Assembly: GCA_028753945.1 (NCBI GenBank)
Contig: JAPNXP010000018.1
Location: forward strand, 620,001-684,000
Length of the DNA stretch: 64,000 bases
Source: Hexactinellida sp. DTS-2022
Lineage: Eukaryota; Porifera; Hexactinellida
Direction of reading: 5' to 3'
Below are positions 21,428 through 31,075 of this stretch, piece by piece; the first letter of the stretch is position 1; each line of letters opens with the position of its first letter. The position numbers and the translations under genes are program-made. The notes beneath the pieces were generated by a model that worked only from the letters and a program-made list of their open reading frames with translations, did not search any database and was not told where the DNA came from.

Positions 21428-21958
21428 ATGGATATAGTAGCTAGGAGTGTTACGGGCCGTACCTACTCCCTCTCAGTGGAGGAGGGCGTGAGTGTGTCAG
21501 CTCTGAAAGAAGAACTCTCAGAGCTAACCGGATTCCCCCTCGATCAGCTGCGACTGGTCTCTGGCTCGGGTCTGCTGTCCCCTGGGCTCCTGTCCCCTGG
21601 AGAGGAGATACAGCTGATCAGCAAGATACGGGCCGGCGCGCTGCTCTACATAAAGACCTTTCAGGGCACCACAATAACAATAGAGGTGGATCTAGACTAC
21701 GACACCATAGCGGTTGTGAAGCACAAGATAGAAGACAGGATCGGTATTTCCAAGGACGAGATGATTCTCGTGTTTAACGACAACGACTTGGCGGACGAGC
21801 GGAACCTGCGTTCCTACGGCCTCAAGCGGGAGGACACGCTGCACCTCGTGCCCAGGAAGAACATAAAGCAGGATCCAGCTGGGGCCGACGCCTCCGTCTC
21901 AGTTGCGAAGCCACCAGCTGACGGGGGCCACTGGTGGCAGAGGTGTGAGATTATATGA
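21428..21958 (+). CDS. Tandem ubiquitin-like protein ending in a CaaX box
   Basis: Single exon, 176 aa from the ATG at 21428. Two ubiquitin-like folds lie in tandem: a divergent first (MDIVARSVTGRTYSL to about residue 72) and a second starting LLYIKTFQGTTITIEV with clear ubiquitin positions (KHKIEDRIGI, LADERNLRSYGLKREDTLHLV). The second lacks the terminal Gly-Gly, so conjugation to targets is unlikely. The tail is spaced by Ala/Pro and ends RCEII, a CaaX motif with Ile at X, which predicts prenylation and membrane anchoring. UBL3/MUB proteins are a known family of prenylated ubiquitin-folds, but they have one domain and align poorly here. Its neighbour is a paralogue. Confidence 0.8.
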   Translation: MDIVARSVTGRTYSLSVEEGVSVSALKEELSELTGFPLDQLRLVSGSGLLSPGLLSPGEEIQLISKIRAGALLYIKTFQGTTITIEVDLDYDTIAVVKHKIEDRIGISKDEMILVFNDNDLADERNLRSYGLKREDTLHLVPRKNIKQDPAGADASVSVAKPPADGGHWWQRCEII

Positions 21959-22132
21959 TTTTACTCTGTTGTTCGTGTTTCTTATCATTCCTGTTTTCTT
22001 ATTTGAGTAGTTATTAGCGGGATTTACTAGGCTGTATATGTGTCTGTATACATGTGTTGATGATATTTTATTCTCTTTCACTCACATTCATTACTGTAAA
22101 TATAATACAATTATTGATATCTTTACCAAAGA

Positions 22133-22585
22133 ATGGATATAGTAGCTAGGTCCGGACCCTCCCCCGCCCCCCTACTCCTGTCCCCTGGAGAGGAGATACA
22201 GCAGCTAAGCAAGGTATTTACACTAAATACGTAGAAACTAGCATAACATGACAACCGATAATACACATAGATACGTGCTGGAGTGATGATCCACATCAAA
22301 ACATCCCAAGGCAAGATTATAACCGTTGAGGTAGCCCCTCAGTTCGATACAGTAGATAATCTCAAGAATAAGATCGAGGAGAAGACTGGCCTGATGGCGA
22401 AGGATCGGATGCTCCTTGTGTTTGAGGGCACAGAGCTCAGCGACGCAAACACGCTAGCTTCCTATGGCATCGAGAAGGAGAGCACGCTACAACTGGTTCC
22501 CAAGGGCCAGGCGACTCCAGTGCAACAATCATGCGATAGTACAGCTGCAGTTAATACTAAGAGTGGGTGCTGTGTTATTATATAG
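22133..22585 (+). CDS. Ubiquitin-like protein ending in a CaaX box, paralogue of upstream gene
   Basis: Exons 22133-22213 and 22271-22585, joined in phase 0, encode 131 aa. It repeats the start MDIVARS and the LLSPGEEIQ and SKIRAG segments of its neighbour, but about 30 residues of the first ubiquitin-like domain are deleted, leaving one intact domain (MIHIKTSQGKIITVEV, LKNKIEEKTGL, SYGIEKESTLQLVPKG). It ends GCCVII: a CaaX box with an extra Cys before it, suggesting prenylation plus possible palmitoylation. No terminal diglycine. The intron sits at the SK/IRAG position, where the upstream copy has none. The acceptor at 22270 was chosen because it restores homology with the paralogue. Confidence 0.75.
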
Positions 22586-22747
22586 GCTTGGCTAATGTAT
22601 GGGGTTTTATTCTAATTTACTTTTGAAGCTATTGTGTCTCATTTATGTCCAGATAAATTGTATTATAATTTGTATGAATTTGAGAATAGTGCAATCAGTG
22701 TATGTGTGTGGGTTCACAGCTTCATCACATTAACAGAGCGCATTAGT

Positions 22748-25669
22748 ATGGACAGCACGGCTGTTATAGCAGATACCGTAACACAGTTCGGGGCACTGCA
22801 CTACACGTACAGGGAACTAATGATACGCGTAACAGAGGTAGCAGAGACATTCCAACTGTTCCTTAGCAACGAACCGTCTCATATCGGTGTGTACTGCGAG
22901 AACAGTTTTGAGCTTGTCATCTCCCTTCTGGCCATCCTATCCACAGAACATTCCTATGTCCCTCTCACGTCGCTAAATCTCTCTCTCATTACGGAACTAT
23001 GCATCCAGATAGTTCTGGTTAGCACTGACCTCCTGGAACAGTTCCTGTTAGCAGCCAGTGATCAGCTGATCTCAATAGACACTCAGCTCTCTCGCTACGG
23101 AATCGTTATATGTATATACAGCAGCTGTTATAACAGCTGTGAGCCCTACTCACAGCACTCGCTATCTCTCTACGATGTGTTTCACAGGTCCCTGGAGACA
23201 GGGTTTGTTCCTGTGTCCGAGAGCCCCCTCCCGTTCTCAGAGAGAATAGCATATGTTCTGCAGACCAGTGGGACCACAGGGCGGCCTAAGACCATTCGTG
23301 TTCCCCACTCCTGTCTCATTCCTAACATCACAGACCTCTCGCGCTTGTTCTCCCTCTCCCCTCTCGATACCTGTCTCCTGTCGGCCCCGCCCACATTCGA
23401 CCCCTCTCTCGTGCAGATCCTCACCTCCCTCGCGAGCGGCTGCACCCTCCTGGTGGCCCCCTGCTGCCCCTGGGTGCTGTATCGCCACTGCGTGACGGTC
23501 CTCCAGTGCACCCCCTCCCTCTTCCGCACCCTCCCGCTGCTCCTCTGTCGCCGCCTCCTGGGGCCCGCCTCGGGGCTCCGGGTGCTGGCGCTCGGCGGGG
23601 AGAGCTGTCCGTCCCTCTCCTCGCTCCGGCGGTGGAGACACCCTAACAACCGAACCGAGCTATACAATGTGTACGGGATAACCGAGGTGTCATGCTGGGC
23701 AACTTGCCACAAGATAGAGCTTGACAACCAGCCTGCCGATTGGAATGATAGCGTGCCTATTGGAGAGGCGCTGAGTGGAACGCGGGTCGAACTGAGGTCG
23801 GGGGAGATCTGGGTGGGCGGGGCGAGTAGGAGGTGTCAAGTGCCGGGGGAGGGGGAGGGGGACATGAGGAACACAGGGGACACAGGGGTCAGGTCGAGGG
23901 ATGGGGATATCCTGTGTATGGGCCGGAGGGACGACCAGCTCAAGAGACTCGGACACAGGATTAGTCTGCTGAGTATAGAGACAGCACTGAGTCGGCTGAC
24001 AGGTGTGAACACCTGTGTGGTGAGACGGGAGATAGGGGGAGAGGCAGTGACTGCGTATTTGTGTGTTGACGGTGATTGGATGGAGATAAGACGAGAAATT
24101 CAGAAAAACATCCCTTCTAAGCTCCGGCCTGACATCATTAGGCAGCTCTCCTGTCTCCCCCTGACCCCTCACGGGAAGATCGACTCTCCCTCCCTCCCCC
24201 CTCTCTCCTCTCGGCCGCTACCCGCCTGTCTCAGGTCGGCAGTCAGAGAGTTCTTTGAAACTGAGCTGTCCCTCCTTAGTCTCACCCCCTCCCACTCCCC
24301 TCTGGGGGAACTAGGCGTAGACTCCTTCGAGTTGGTAGGCATAGCACTCCGACTGCAGGACCTCATAGCAGAGTACAGAGAGATTAGTGTTAACGAGGTG
24401 TTCAGCAGCTTCTACGATTTCCTATCTTCCCACCCGAGTGAGCAGCTCTCAGACACAATCTCACAAAGAATAGAAGAGTTCAATCCGTCTATTCCTCCTT
24501 CCAAGCGCATACGCACAGAAAGTACTTATACCCAACCTAGCCAAGTGGTCTCTTGTCCCCTGGTTTCTCTGCGCAGGGGGCTAATCTCGTGTCCCCCTCG
24601 GAGCATCCCCTCCCCCCTCCTGCCCCCCTCCGCCCCCCTGGCCCTGTCCCTGGCCTGGAGCCACGAGACCGGCCGCTGTGTGGACTCCTCCCCCCTCCTC
24701 TGCTACCACCCGGTCTCTGGCGAGCTCACGGTGTTCGCGGGGTCCCACTCGCGGCTCTTCTCGGCTGTGAGAGCCTCGGACGGAGTCCTCTTGTGGTCGC
24801 GAGAGCTGGACGGCCGCGTGGAGTCGAGCGCGGCTCTCTCTCTCTGCGGCTGCTATCTGCTGGTGGGCACCTACGGGGGGTCTGTGTGGGCGCTGGAGCG
24901 GGAGGGGGGCGGGGTCCACTGGCGCTGCTCCACCGGGTCTGAGCCCGTCAAGAGCTCCCCCTGCGTGGACCCCAGCACCGGGCTGGCCTGGGTGGGCACG
25001 CACAGCCGGACGCTGGTAGCGCTTAGCGTAGCGGAGAGGAGACTGGTGTTCTCTGTTAGCACTGAGAGCGGTTCTTGCTACTCCTCGCCAGTGGCGGACC
25101 CCGCAGAGGGAGCCGTGTACGTAGGGACACACGGGGGGCACCTGCTGTGTGTCTCGGGCAGGAGGGGGGAGGTGGAGTGGAGACGGGGCTTAAAGAGCGC
25201 GGTGTTCTCTTCGCCCTGTCTCCTCCCCGACCACAGCGTAGCAGTGGGGACCGTAGGCGGCTGCTTGTACTGCGTGCGGAGAGATGGCACTGTTAAGTGG
25301 GAGTTCGATACGAACAGTCCCGTGTTCTCTAGCCCCTGCCTTACGCGCTCTAACAGTGTTATAATAGGAACGTCTGACAGACGTATAATCTCGGTAGATA
25401 CCTCGGGTGTAATGGAGTGGGAGACTGAATTAGAATCTGATATGTTTAGCATACCATTTGCCCTACCCTGTAACCCTTCTATAAATGAGTTTGGTATAAT
25501 TGCTGTTGCGTTAAATAACGGAACTATTATTTTGTTGGACACCTCAGGAGCTCAGCTCTGTAGCTACAAACTTCCCAAAGAGGTGTACTCCTCCCCTGTC
25601 GTGGCAGGGAGTCAGCTGTTTGTTGGGTGCAGAGACAACAAGCTTTACTGTCTCAACATTATAAAATGA
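22748..25669 (+). CDS. AASDH: AASDH/ACSF4-type adenylate-forming enzyme with PQQ repeats
   Basis: Single exon, 973 aa from the first in-frame ATG. The order matches animal ACSF4 (U26): an AMP-binding adenylation domain with QTSGTTGRPKTIRVPH and YNVYGITEVSCWAT, the C-terminal adenylation subdomain with GRRDDQLKRLGHRI and PHGKID, a carrier domain with the phosphopantetheine Ser in LGVDSFELVG (about residue 526), and seven or so PQQ-type propeller repeats (FSSPCL, VGTHSRTLVAL, VKWEFDTNSPVFSSPC) to the end LYCLNIIK. Family members have been proposed to activate amino acids such as beta-alanine; the physiological acceptor is not settled. The frame is open upstream to 22634 but has no earlier ATG. 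Confidence 0.93.
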   Translation: MDSTAVIADTVTQFGALHYTYRELMIRVTEVAETFQLFLSNEPSHIGVYCENSFELVISLLAILSTEHSYVPLTSLNLSLITELCIQIVLVSTDLLEQFLLAASDQLISIDTQLSRYGIVICIYSSCYNSCEPYSQHSLSLYDVFHRSLETGFVPVSESPLPFSERIAYVLQTSGTTGRPKTIRVPHSCLIPNITDLSRLFSLSPLDTCLLSAPPTFDPSLVQILTSLASGCTLLVAPCCPWVLYRHCVTVLQCTPSLFRTLPLLLCRRLLGPASGLRVLALGGESCPSLSSLRRWRHPNNRTELYNVYGITEVSCWATCHKIELDNQPADWNDSVPIGEALSGTRVELRSGEIWVGGASRRCQVPGEGEGDMRNTGDTGVRSRDGDILCMGRRDDQLKRLGHRISLLSIETALSRLTGVNTCVVRREIGGEAVTAYLCVDGDWMEIRREIQKNIPSKLRPDIIRQLSCLPLTPHGKIDSPSLPPLSSRPLPACLRSAVREFFETELSLLSLTPSHSPLGELGVDSFELVGIALRLQDLIAEYREISVNEVFSSFYDFLSSHPSEQLSDTISQRIEEFNPSIPPSKRIRTESTYTQPSQVVSCPLVSLRRGLISCPPRSIPSPLLPPSAPLALSLAWSHETGRCVDSSPLLCYHPVSGELTVFAGSHSRLFSAVRASDGVLLWSRELDGRVESSAALSLCGCYLLVGTYGGSVWALEREGGGVHWRCSTGSEPVKSSPCVDPSTGLAWVGTHSRTLVALSVAERRLVFSVSTESGSCYSSPVADPAEGAVYVGTHGGHLLCVSGRRGEVEWRRGLKSAVFSSPCLLPDHSVAVGTVGGCLYCVRRDGTVKWEFDTNSPVFSSPCLTRSNSVIIGTSDRRIISVDTSGVMEWETELESDMFSIPFALPCNPSINEFGIIAVALNNGTIILLDTSGAQLCSYKLPKEVYSSPVVAGSQLFVGCRDNKLYCLNIIK

Positions 25670-25926
25670 ATACCAATCGTTGCTATATTTCAGCTATGTA
25701 TTTTATATTACGGAAGTTATCCTTTCAACAAAGTCGCAGAGTAATTTTCTCTAATTTATTCCTTCAAAGAGTATTCATTTCGTTCATTAATTGGGTCTAT
25801 CTCCTTTGTTGTTAAACATTCGATTCTTTTGATTATTCGCCAGACAAAGAAGCAATTATAAATACATAGTTAGTTACCAGCCATAACTTATAAATACTAA
25901 TTGTATCAGATATTTAATTACTAATT

Positions 25927-28918
25927 ATGTTAATTTACAACAATCGAAATAGAATGAGTACCAACTTCCTGAATCAGATACGCAAATCTATTTCCAGTCC
26001 CAAGTCCAAACGGAAGCTGTCCTTCTCCTCTACGTCATCACGAGACTTATTGGACAGGCCCTCCTCCCCCTCGGGGGGTACACAGATCCGAATATTCGGC
26101 TGCACACTCCAGGAGGTCACAAAGGAGTGCCCCACTAAGGACGGGGTCCCCTTTATAGTTCGTAGAATCGCAGAGTACTTGAGTGAGTATGGACTGGACC
26201 AAGAGGGACTGTTCAGGAAGAATGGGAACATCAGAGTTATGGACAGCCTCAGGTACATACCATTACATACAGGAGTAGAATTGAACACTCCTAACTGTCC
26301 TAAGGTCACTAGAGTATGAATTTTGTACGCCTAAAAGGTTTGTTTTGTATTACTCTATGGGGACTTTCGGCAGTTTTCGCGCTCCTAAACGCAAACATAT
26401 CCCAATTTATACGCCTCTAGGCGTATCGCGCTCCTGGATAAACCCCTGAATTCTATGGATCTGTTTATTAGTTGTTTTTAGATGCAAGTTTGAAACTGAC
26501 GGCGACGCCGACTTTGAGACGGCCAATGACGTGTACGCGGCCGCCTCGCTTATGAAGCAATTCTTCCGCGAACTGAAAGAGCCTCTCATCTCCGATCAGC
26601 TGATCGACCAGATGATCCGAGCCAAGCAGGAGTTCGACTTTGACTCGTCTGGCTTTATCCGACAGCTCCGCCTGCTCCTAGACCAGCTCCAGCCAGTTAA
26701 CTACACGGTGCTTAAATACGTAGTCACGTTCCTGCTGAGAGTGGCAGCCCACGAGCCCAGCAATAAGATGAGTGTGCTCTCTCTCGCCATCGTGTTTGCT
26801 CCCAGTCTGTTCCGATCCGCTCCAGGCATGGCGGGGCTTAAGGAGCAGGGAATGATAACGCCCATCTTGATGAAGTTCATTCAGCACTCAGGGGAGCTCT
26901 TCAACAGAGACAGCTTGGCAGACAGCGCCACTACTCACAGACTGCTGGACACAGCCCAGCTGGTGACGGCCCCAGAGGCGCCGCCGCGACGCTCCCCCCC
27001 GCCCAAACCGAAGCGGAAGCCGCACCTCTTCAGCACCCCGCCCTCCTCCCAGCTGTCCCCCTCCGAGTCAGACGCATTCCTATCTCCCCAGCCGGTAGCC
27101 AGACAGCTGGAGGACCCCCCCTCCCTGCGAGAGGTGATGTCCCCCTGGCAGTGCCGCCTCAAGAGTCCGGCCAGCCCCTGTCCGGCCGCCAGCGGGAGCT
27201 TCAAGGCGGAGCTACAGATGTACATACGGGAGGCCATTGACCTGTATAAGTGGGGGGCTGTTGGGGACAGTGAGGAGGAAATAGACACGAAAGAAGAGAC
27301 GCCGCGGACTCACAAGCCCGACCAGCGACTGAGCGTCAAGTCTCTGGTCTCTCAGTTCGAGGACTCATCCGTGGTGTTCGGGACAGCCTACAGACTCTCT
27401 GACATTCCAACTGCCACCTCCGGTTACCTCAAGCACTCAGCCTCTAACTACGATCTGCCCTCTCTGGCCCAGTCCGGAGACCCGGATGCAGAGGGCGAAC
27501 AGCTGTTCGTGCCGTCCCAGACGCTGGACTTCCTAACGCTGGACCGGCCCCGCGGCCCCTCCCATCGGAAGGCTCCCTCCAAGGAGGGGCGCTCCCGGAG
27601 CGGGTCCCACGACTTCTCCAGCTCGGAACTCGACAGCTTCTTCGGAATGGAAACCACAGGCAACACGACCACTTCCGCAGCCTCCGCGACACACCTCACA
27701 AACCTGACACCTCTCAGTCAGCTGAGCAGCCACACTCCCAACACCTCCCACCCCGGCGATACCTCGCATTCCACAGTTCCCATGACGACAGACATATCCC
27801 GTGTCCAGCTGTTGGATGAGCTGCGAGAAGTCAAGCGGGAGATCCGGCGGTTCCAGCTGGAGTTCCGACAGAAGAACGGCCGCAAGCCCACCCTGCAGGA
27901 GAAGGAGTGCATCCGTCCCGTGGTGCTGCGCTACGGGGAGATCAAGTGCCAGCTGGGAGAGCTCCAGGAGGGGAGCGGGCCCGAGGGCACCCTCTCCCCG
28001 ACCAGCCCCCGGACACAGGGCCTGTCAGGCCGCAGCGAAGCCACCGAGACGGATAGCAACAAGTCCGCCTGGAAATACAAGATAGAAATGAACACGATAG
28101 CTAACACGCTCCAGGAGAGGAGGAGGGATACCTCGCGGCCCTCGCAGATCCACTCCATGAGCTTCGAACAGCTGCGACAGGAGAAGAGAGACCTCCAGAA
28201 GGCCCTGCTGGTCTACGAGGGGAAGTACGGCCGACCGCAAGGAGACGCCGTTATTGTGATGCGTCCCCTCTACGACCGCTACAGAGCCATCAAGCAGTTC
28301 CTGTCCAGACACGCGGATGGGCGCTTAAAGCCACTGCACAGCGGATGTGAGTCCCTACAGTCGCTCAGCTCTCTGCACCAAACCGAGAACACCCTGAGCA
28401 CCATTTGCGCCTCTCTCGGGTCCGTCTACCCGCCACAGACTGCCACATCTGTTGTCGTGAACAGCTGTTCCGACTCTTCCCAGATACCGCAGAACGCCTC
28501 TGGAATGAGTCTACAGTCCGTCCCGTCAGCTGCTAGCGTGACGTCACCGCAACACAGGTACCCCAGTCCCATACAGGACACGCAGAGCAACTCTCTACGG
28601 GACTTCTCTCTCGTGTCGACCCTGCACGAGTACAAGGAGTTCCTGGTGTCCGACAGCGGGCTGAAGGCACAGGACTACTGGCTATCCTGCCACTACATAC
28701 GGGCAAGGAAGAAAGAGCTCAAGCAAAAACTCCAGGACTTTGAGAAGGAATTCAGAGAAAAGTTCGATCGCAAGCCGAACAAATCTGACAGGGAATGTAT
28801 GCTGCTGGACTATAAGGAGTATCGACAGCTGAAAGATAAACTCACTTTCCTTGAGAGCAATTTTAATGTCAATATACGTGGGCAAGGCGGGAAGGTTGAC
28901 AACGAGATAAGTCCATAG
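25927..28918 (+). CDS. FAM13-family RhoGAP protein
   Basis: Exons 25927-26252 and 26482-28918, phase 2, give 920 aa (or 911 from the ATG at 25954, beginning MSTNFLNQIRKS). The RhoGAP domain spans about residues 40-225: IFGCTLQEV, DQEGLFRKNGN with the arginine finger, then LMKQFFRELKEPLI and NKMSVLSLAIVFAPSLF. It should speed GTP hydrolysis on Rho-family GTPases. The C-terminal half carries three copies of the FAM13 helical module, near 27810-27955 (REIRRFQLEFRQKNGRKPT), 28160-28310 (DLQKALLVYEGKYGRP) and 28700-28860 (QDFEKEFREKFDRKP), each ending in a YxxYRxxK-like stretch. Between lie Ser/Pro-rich linkers. Confidence 0.9.
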
Positions 28919-29481
28919 GTATGCAATAGTTCTGTATTTTTATATCGTAGTACTGAGGACATTCCATCAGGTGTTTATATCTTACAGAACTAGTGTATAC
29001 AACTTATTTAACAATGAAAACCTCTTTAAATACTGTACTTTGTGTAGGTCAAGTCATTTTCTAGTCAATCTTGTATCACTAATGTATTTTATGCTTTCTC
29101 TTGCATTCTACTATTGTCAAGTTGATGGATACTCAATTTACGCACATTACTTCTGAAGTGAATTACACTTATTACATTTTTAGCTCACTAGTTCTATGTA
29201 TTAATACAAGGGTCATCAAGGTCCTGTATTTAGTTAAACAGTAGACTCCGCTTAACTTAATCACATTGACACAATTAGCCGAAAATATTGCACATTGTAA
29301 CCCCGTTCCGTAAATCCTGTGTAATTGTGACCGAATTAGCCGGTACTCTATAAAGCGGAGTCTACTTTAGAATCTAATATGTAATTGCACTTGTTTGAGG
29401 CCATTTTGGTGTAAGAATAACATTTGGGACTTTTGGCTAGCTTATATTTAATGAATGTTTTTATGATGTCCAGCTAATCTT
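28919..29481. other. Intergenic region with one MITE
   Basis: 3' flank of the FAM13-like gene and promoter region of RUSF1, AT-rich. Family E element at 29239-29366; nothing else supported. Confidence 0.4.
29239..29366. mobile_element. pogo-type MITE, family E
   Basis: Starts CAGTAGACTCCGCTTAA and ends TATAAAGCGGAGTCTACT. Internal motif AATTAGCCG appears on both sides with CCGTAAATCCTGTGTAAT between. Confidence 0.7.
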
Positions 29482-30816
29482 ATGAGTCACGAATCGAACT
29501 CTGTTTGTACGGATACTAGCCCTCTGTACCACATAAAGCAGAGATACGGTAAGAACGAGAACTATGAGCATTACTCTTTTCCAAAACACGGCAAACCAAT
29601 TCTAAAGCGAAGACAGGATAAGATTCCTCACAAAACTATTATAACGATACTCACTAACTTGTACCTGTCTCTGTTACAAGTGCTGCGTGACGTATTCCTC
29701 CCAGAGGGATACCCCGGCAGTGTGAGTAGTGACTACCTCGCCTACCAATGCTGGGACACGGTACAGGCGTTCTGCTCCTCCATTACGAATATTCTGGCCA
29801 CGCAGGGGGTGCTTAGGGGGGCCGGGGTCGGAAATGTTAATGCTACGGTCATGGCTGCTACCATAACTTGGTTACTGAAGAGTGGAAGTGGAATGTTAGG
29901 CAGCATATTATTCGCGTGGGCGCGCGGGTCGCATCTGGACTGTTACTGTAAGCAGTGGCGATTCACAGCTGATGTGCTCAACGACTTTGCTACTTTCGTC
30001 GAGATCCTAGCTCCCTCAGTGGGGCCTGACTATTTCCTGTATGTAATGTGCGCTGCGGGAATTGCCAAGTCGGTTGTGGGCGTGGCAGGGGGCTCCACGC
30101 GAGCTGCCGTTACCAGCCACCAGGCGCGACAGGGGAATATGGCGGACGTTAGTGCTAAGGACGGGAGTCAGGAGACACTGGTTAACTTGTCTGCGCTGCT
30201 AATTGGGCTCGTGATGGTTCCCTTCGTGAATGAGAATATCGTGATTATCTGGTCCCTCTACATTCTTCTGACGGGATTGCATCTCTATGCTAATTACAGA
30301 GCTGTGAGGGTGCTTAAAATGGAGTTTGTTAACTTGATCCGACTACAGAGTATCTTAAGACATTATTTCAAACACGGAACGATAATGTCCATTGAGGAAA
30401 CCAACGGGGAAGAACCCATATTTCTATCTTTCTTCAGTCGCGCGACGGACTACGAGCTGGGAGCTAGACTAACGAGTGACAGCCGCGAACAGTTCGCTTG
30501 TTTGGAGAGGGGATTCATAATGCAGAAGAAGGGAGAAAATATTCGTATTGCGTTAGAAGAAAACTTCGCGACATACACCCTATTAGAAAGCATTCTCTAT
30601 GCAGAACTGTATATTTATTTACATAACTCTGCAGGAGACCCGTTGCCATGGAGTGAAGAGCTGCGACCTAAATCTACCGTCTTTTCGAACGAATTAAGTG
30701 ACATCACTCAACATTCTAGAATTTTCCGAGATTTTAATATTAAATTTAGTGAAAGTGATTGGCATGCTGACGTAATTAAAGTCAGCACCTCTCCCTGGAG
30801 ATTTGAACAGTACTAA
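29482..30816 (+). CDS. RUSF1: RUS family member 1 (DUF647)
   Basis: Intronless, 444 aa, the usual size. The DUF647 core is clear: PEGYPGSVSSDYLAYQCWD, then VMAATITWLLKSGSGMLG, WRFTADVLNDFATFVEIL, GIAKSVVGVAGGSTRAAVT and QARQGNMADVSAKDGSQETL, with hydrophobic helices between. The founding plant members (ROOT UVB SENSITIVE) act in seedling UV-B and vitamin B6 related responses; the animal role is unknown. The tail shows the family's C-terminal region, with GFIMQKKG and ILYAELYIYL. Confidence 0.9.
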   Translation: MSHESNSVCTDTSPLYHIKQRYGKNENYEHYSFPKHGKPILKRRQDKIPHKTIITILTNLYLSLLQVLRDVFLPEGYPGSVSSDYLAYQCWDTVQAFCSSITNILATQGVLRGAGVGNVNATVMAATITWLLKSGSGMLGSILFAWARGSHLDCYCKQWRFTADVLNDFATFVEILAPSVGPDYFLYVMCAAGIAKSVVGVAGGSTRAAVTSHQARQGNMADVSAKDGSQETLVNLSALLIGLVMVPFVNENIVIIWSLYILLTGLHLYANYRAVRVLKMEFVNLIRLQSILRHYFKHGTIMSIEETNGEEPIFLSFFSRATDYELGARLTSDSREQFACLERGFIMQKKGENIRIALEENFATYTLLESILYAELYIYLHNSAGDPLPWSEELRPKSTVFSNELSDITQHSRIFRDFNIKFSESDWHADVIKVSTSPWRFEQY

Positions 30817-31075
30817 TTTGTATTATATATTTATATTTTTCGAATTTGTTTCCAAAGCCGTTAATGATTGTTTAACTCTGTCCTGATCTAATACATATAT
30901 TGACTCAATTCAAACGAACAAATGCTAATACATTGCATAATACCTCGACAACAATACAGTTATTGCTCTAACAAACTACAAGGGATGGCAGGCTAAATAT
31001 TTAAAACATATACACTGCTAAATAGACTATACAATCCTTGCTACATATAACACACTCAGAAAACGCAACAGACGA

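Noticed and set aside
22634..22747. N-terminal extension of AASDH from GTG at 22634
   Set aside because: The extension has no family resemblance and overlaps the likely 5' UTR; the first ATG is at 22748.
23182..25542. Several open frames of 130-190 aa on the minus strand of AASDH
   Set aside because: They are mirror frames of a GC-rich coding exon, with Arg/Gly/Pro-rich content and no domain.
18613..25669. Operon-like same-strand run of eight genes
   Set aside because: The genes are separated by AT-rich spacers of about 115-260 bp and have unrelated functions; without evidence of trans-splicing or polycistronic RNA I treat them as independent.
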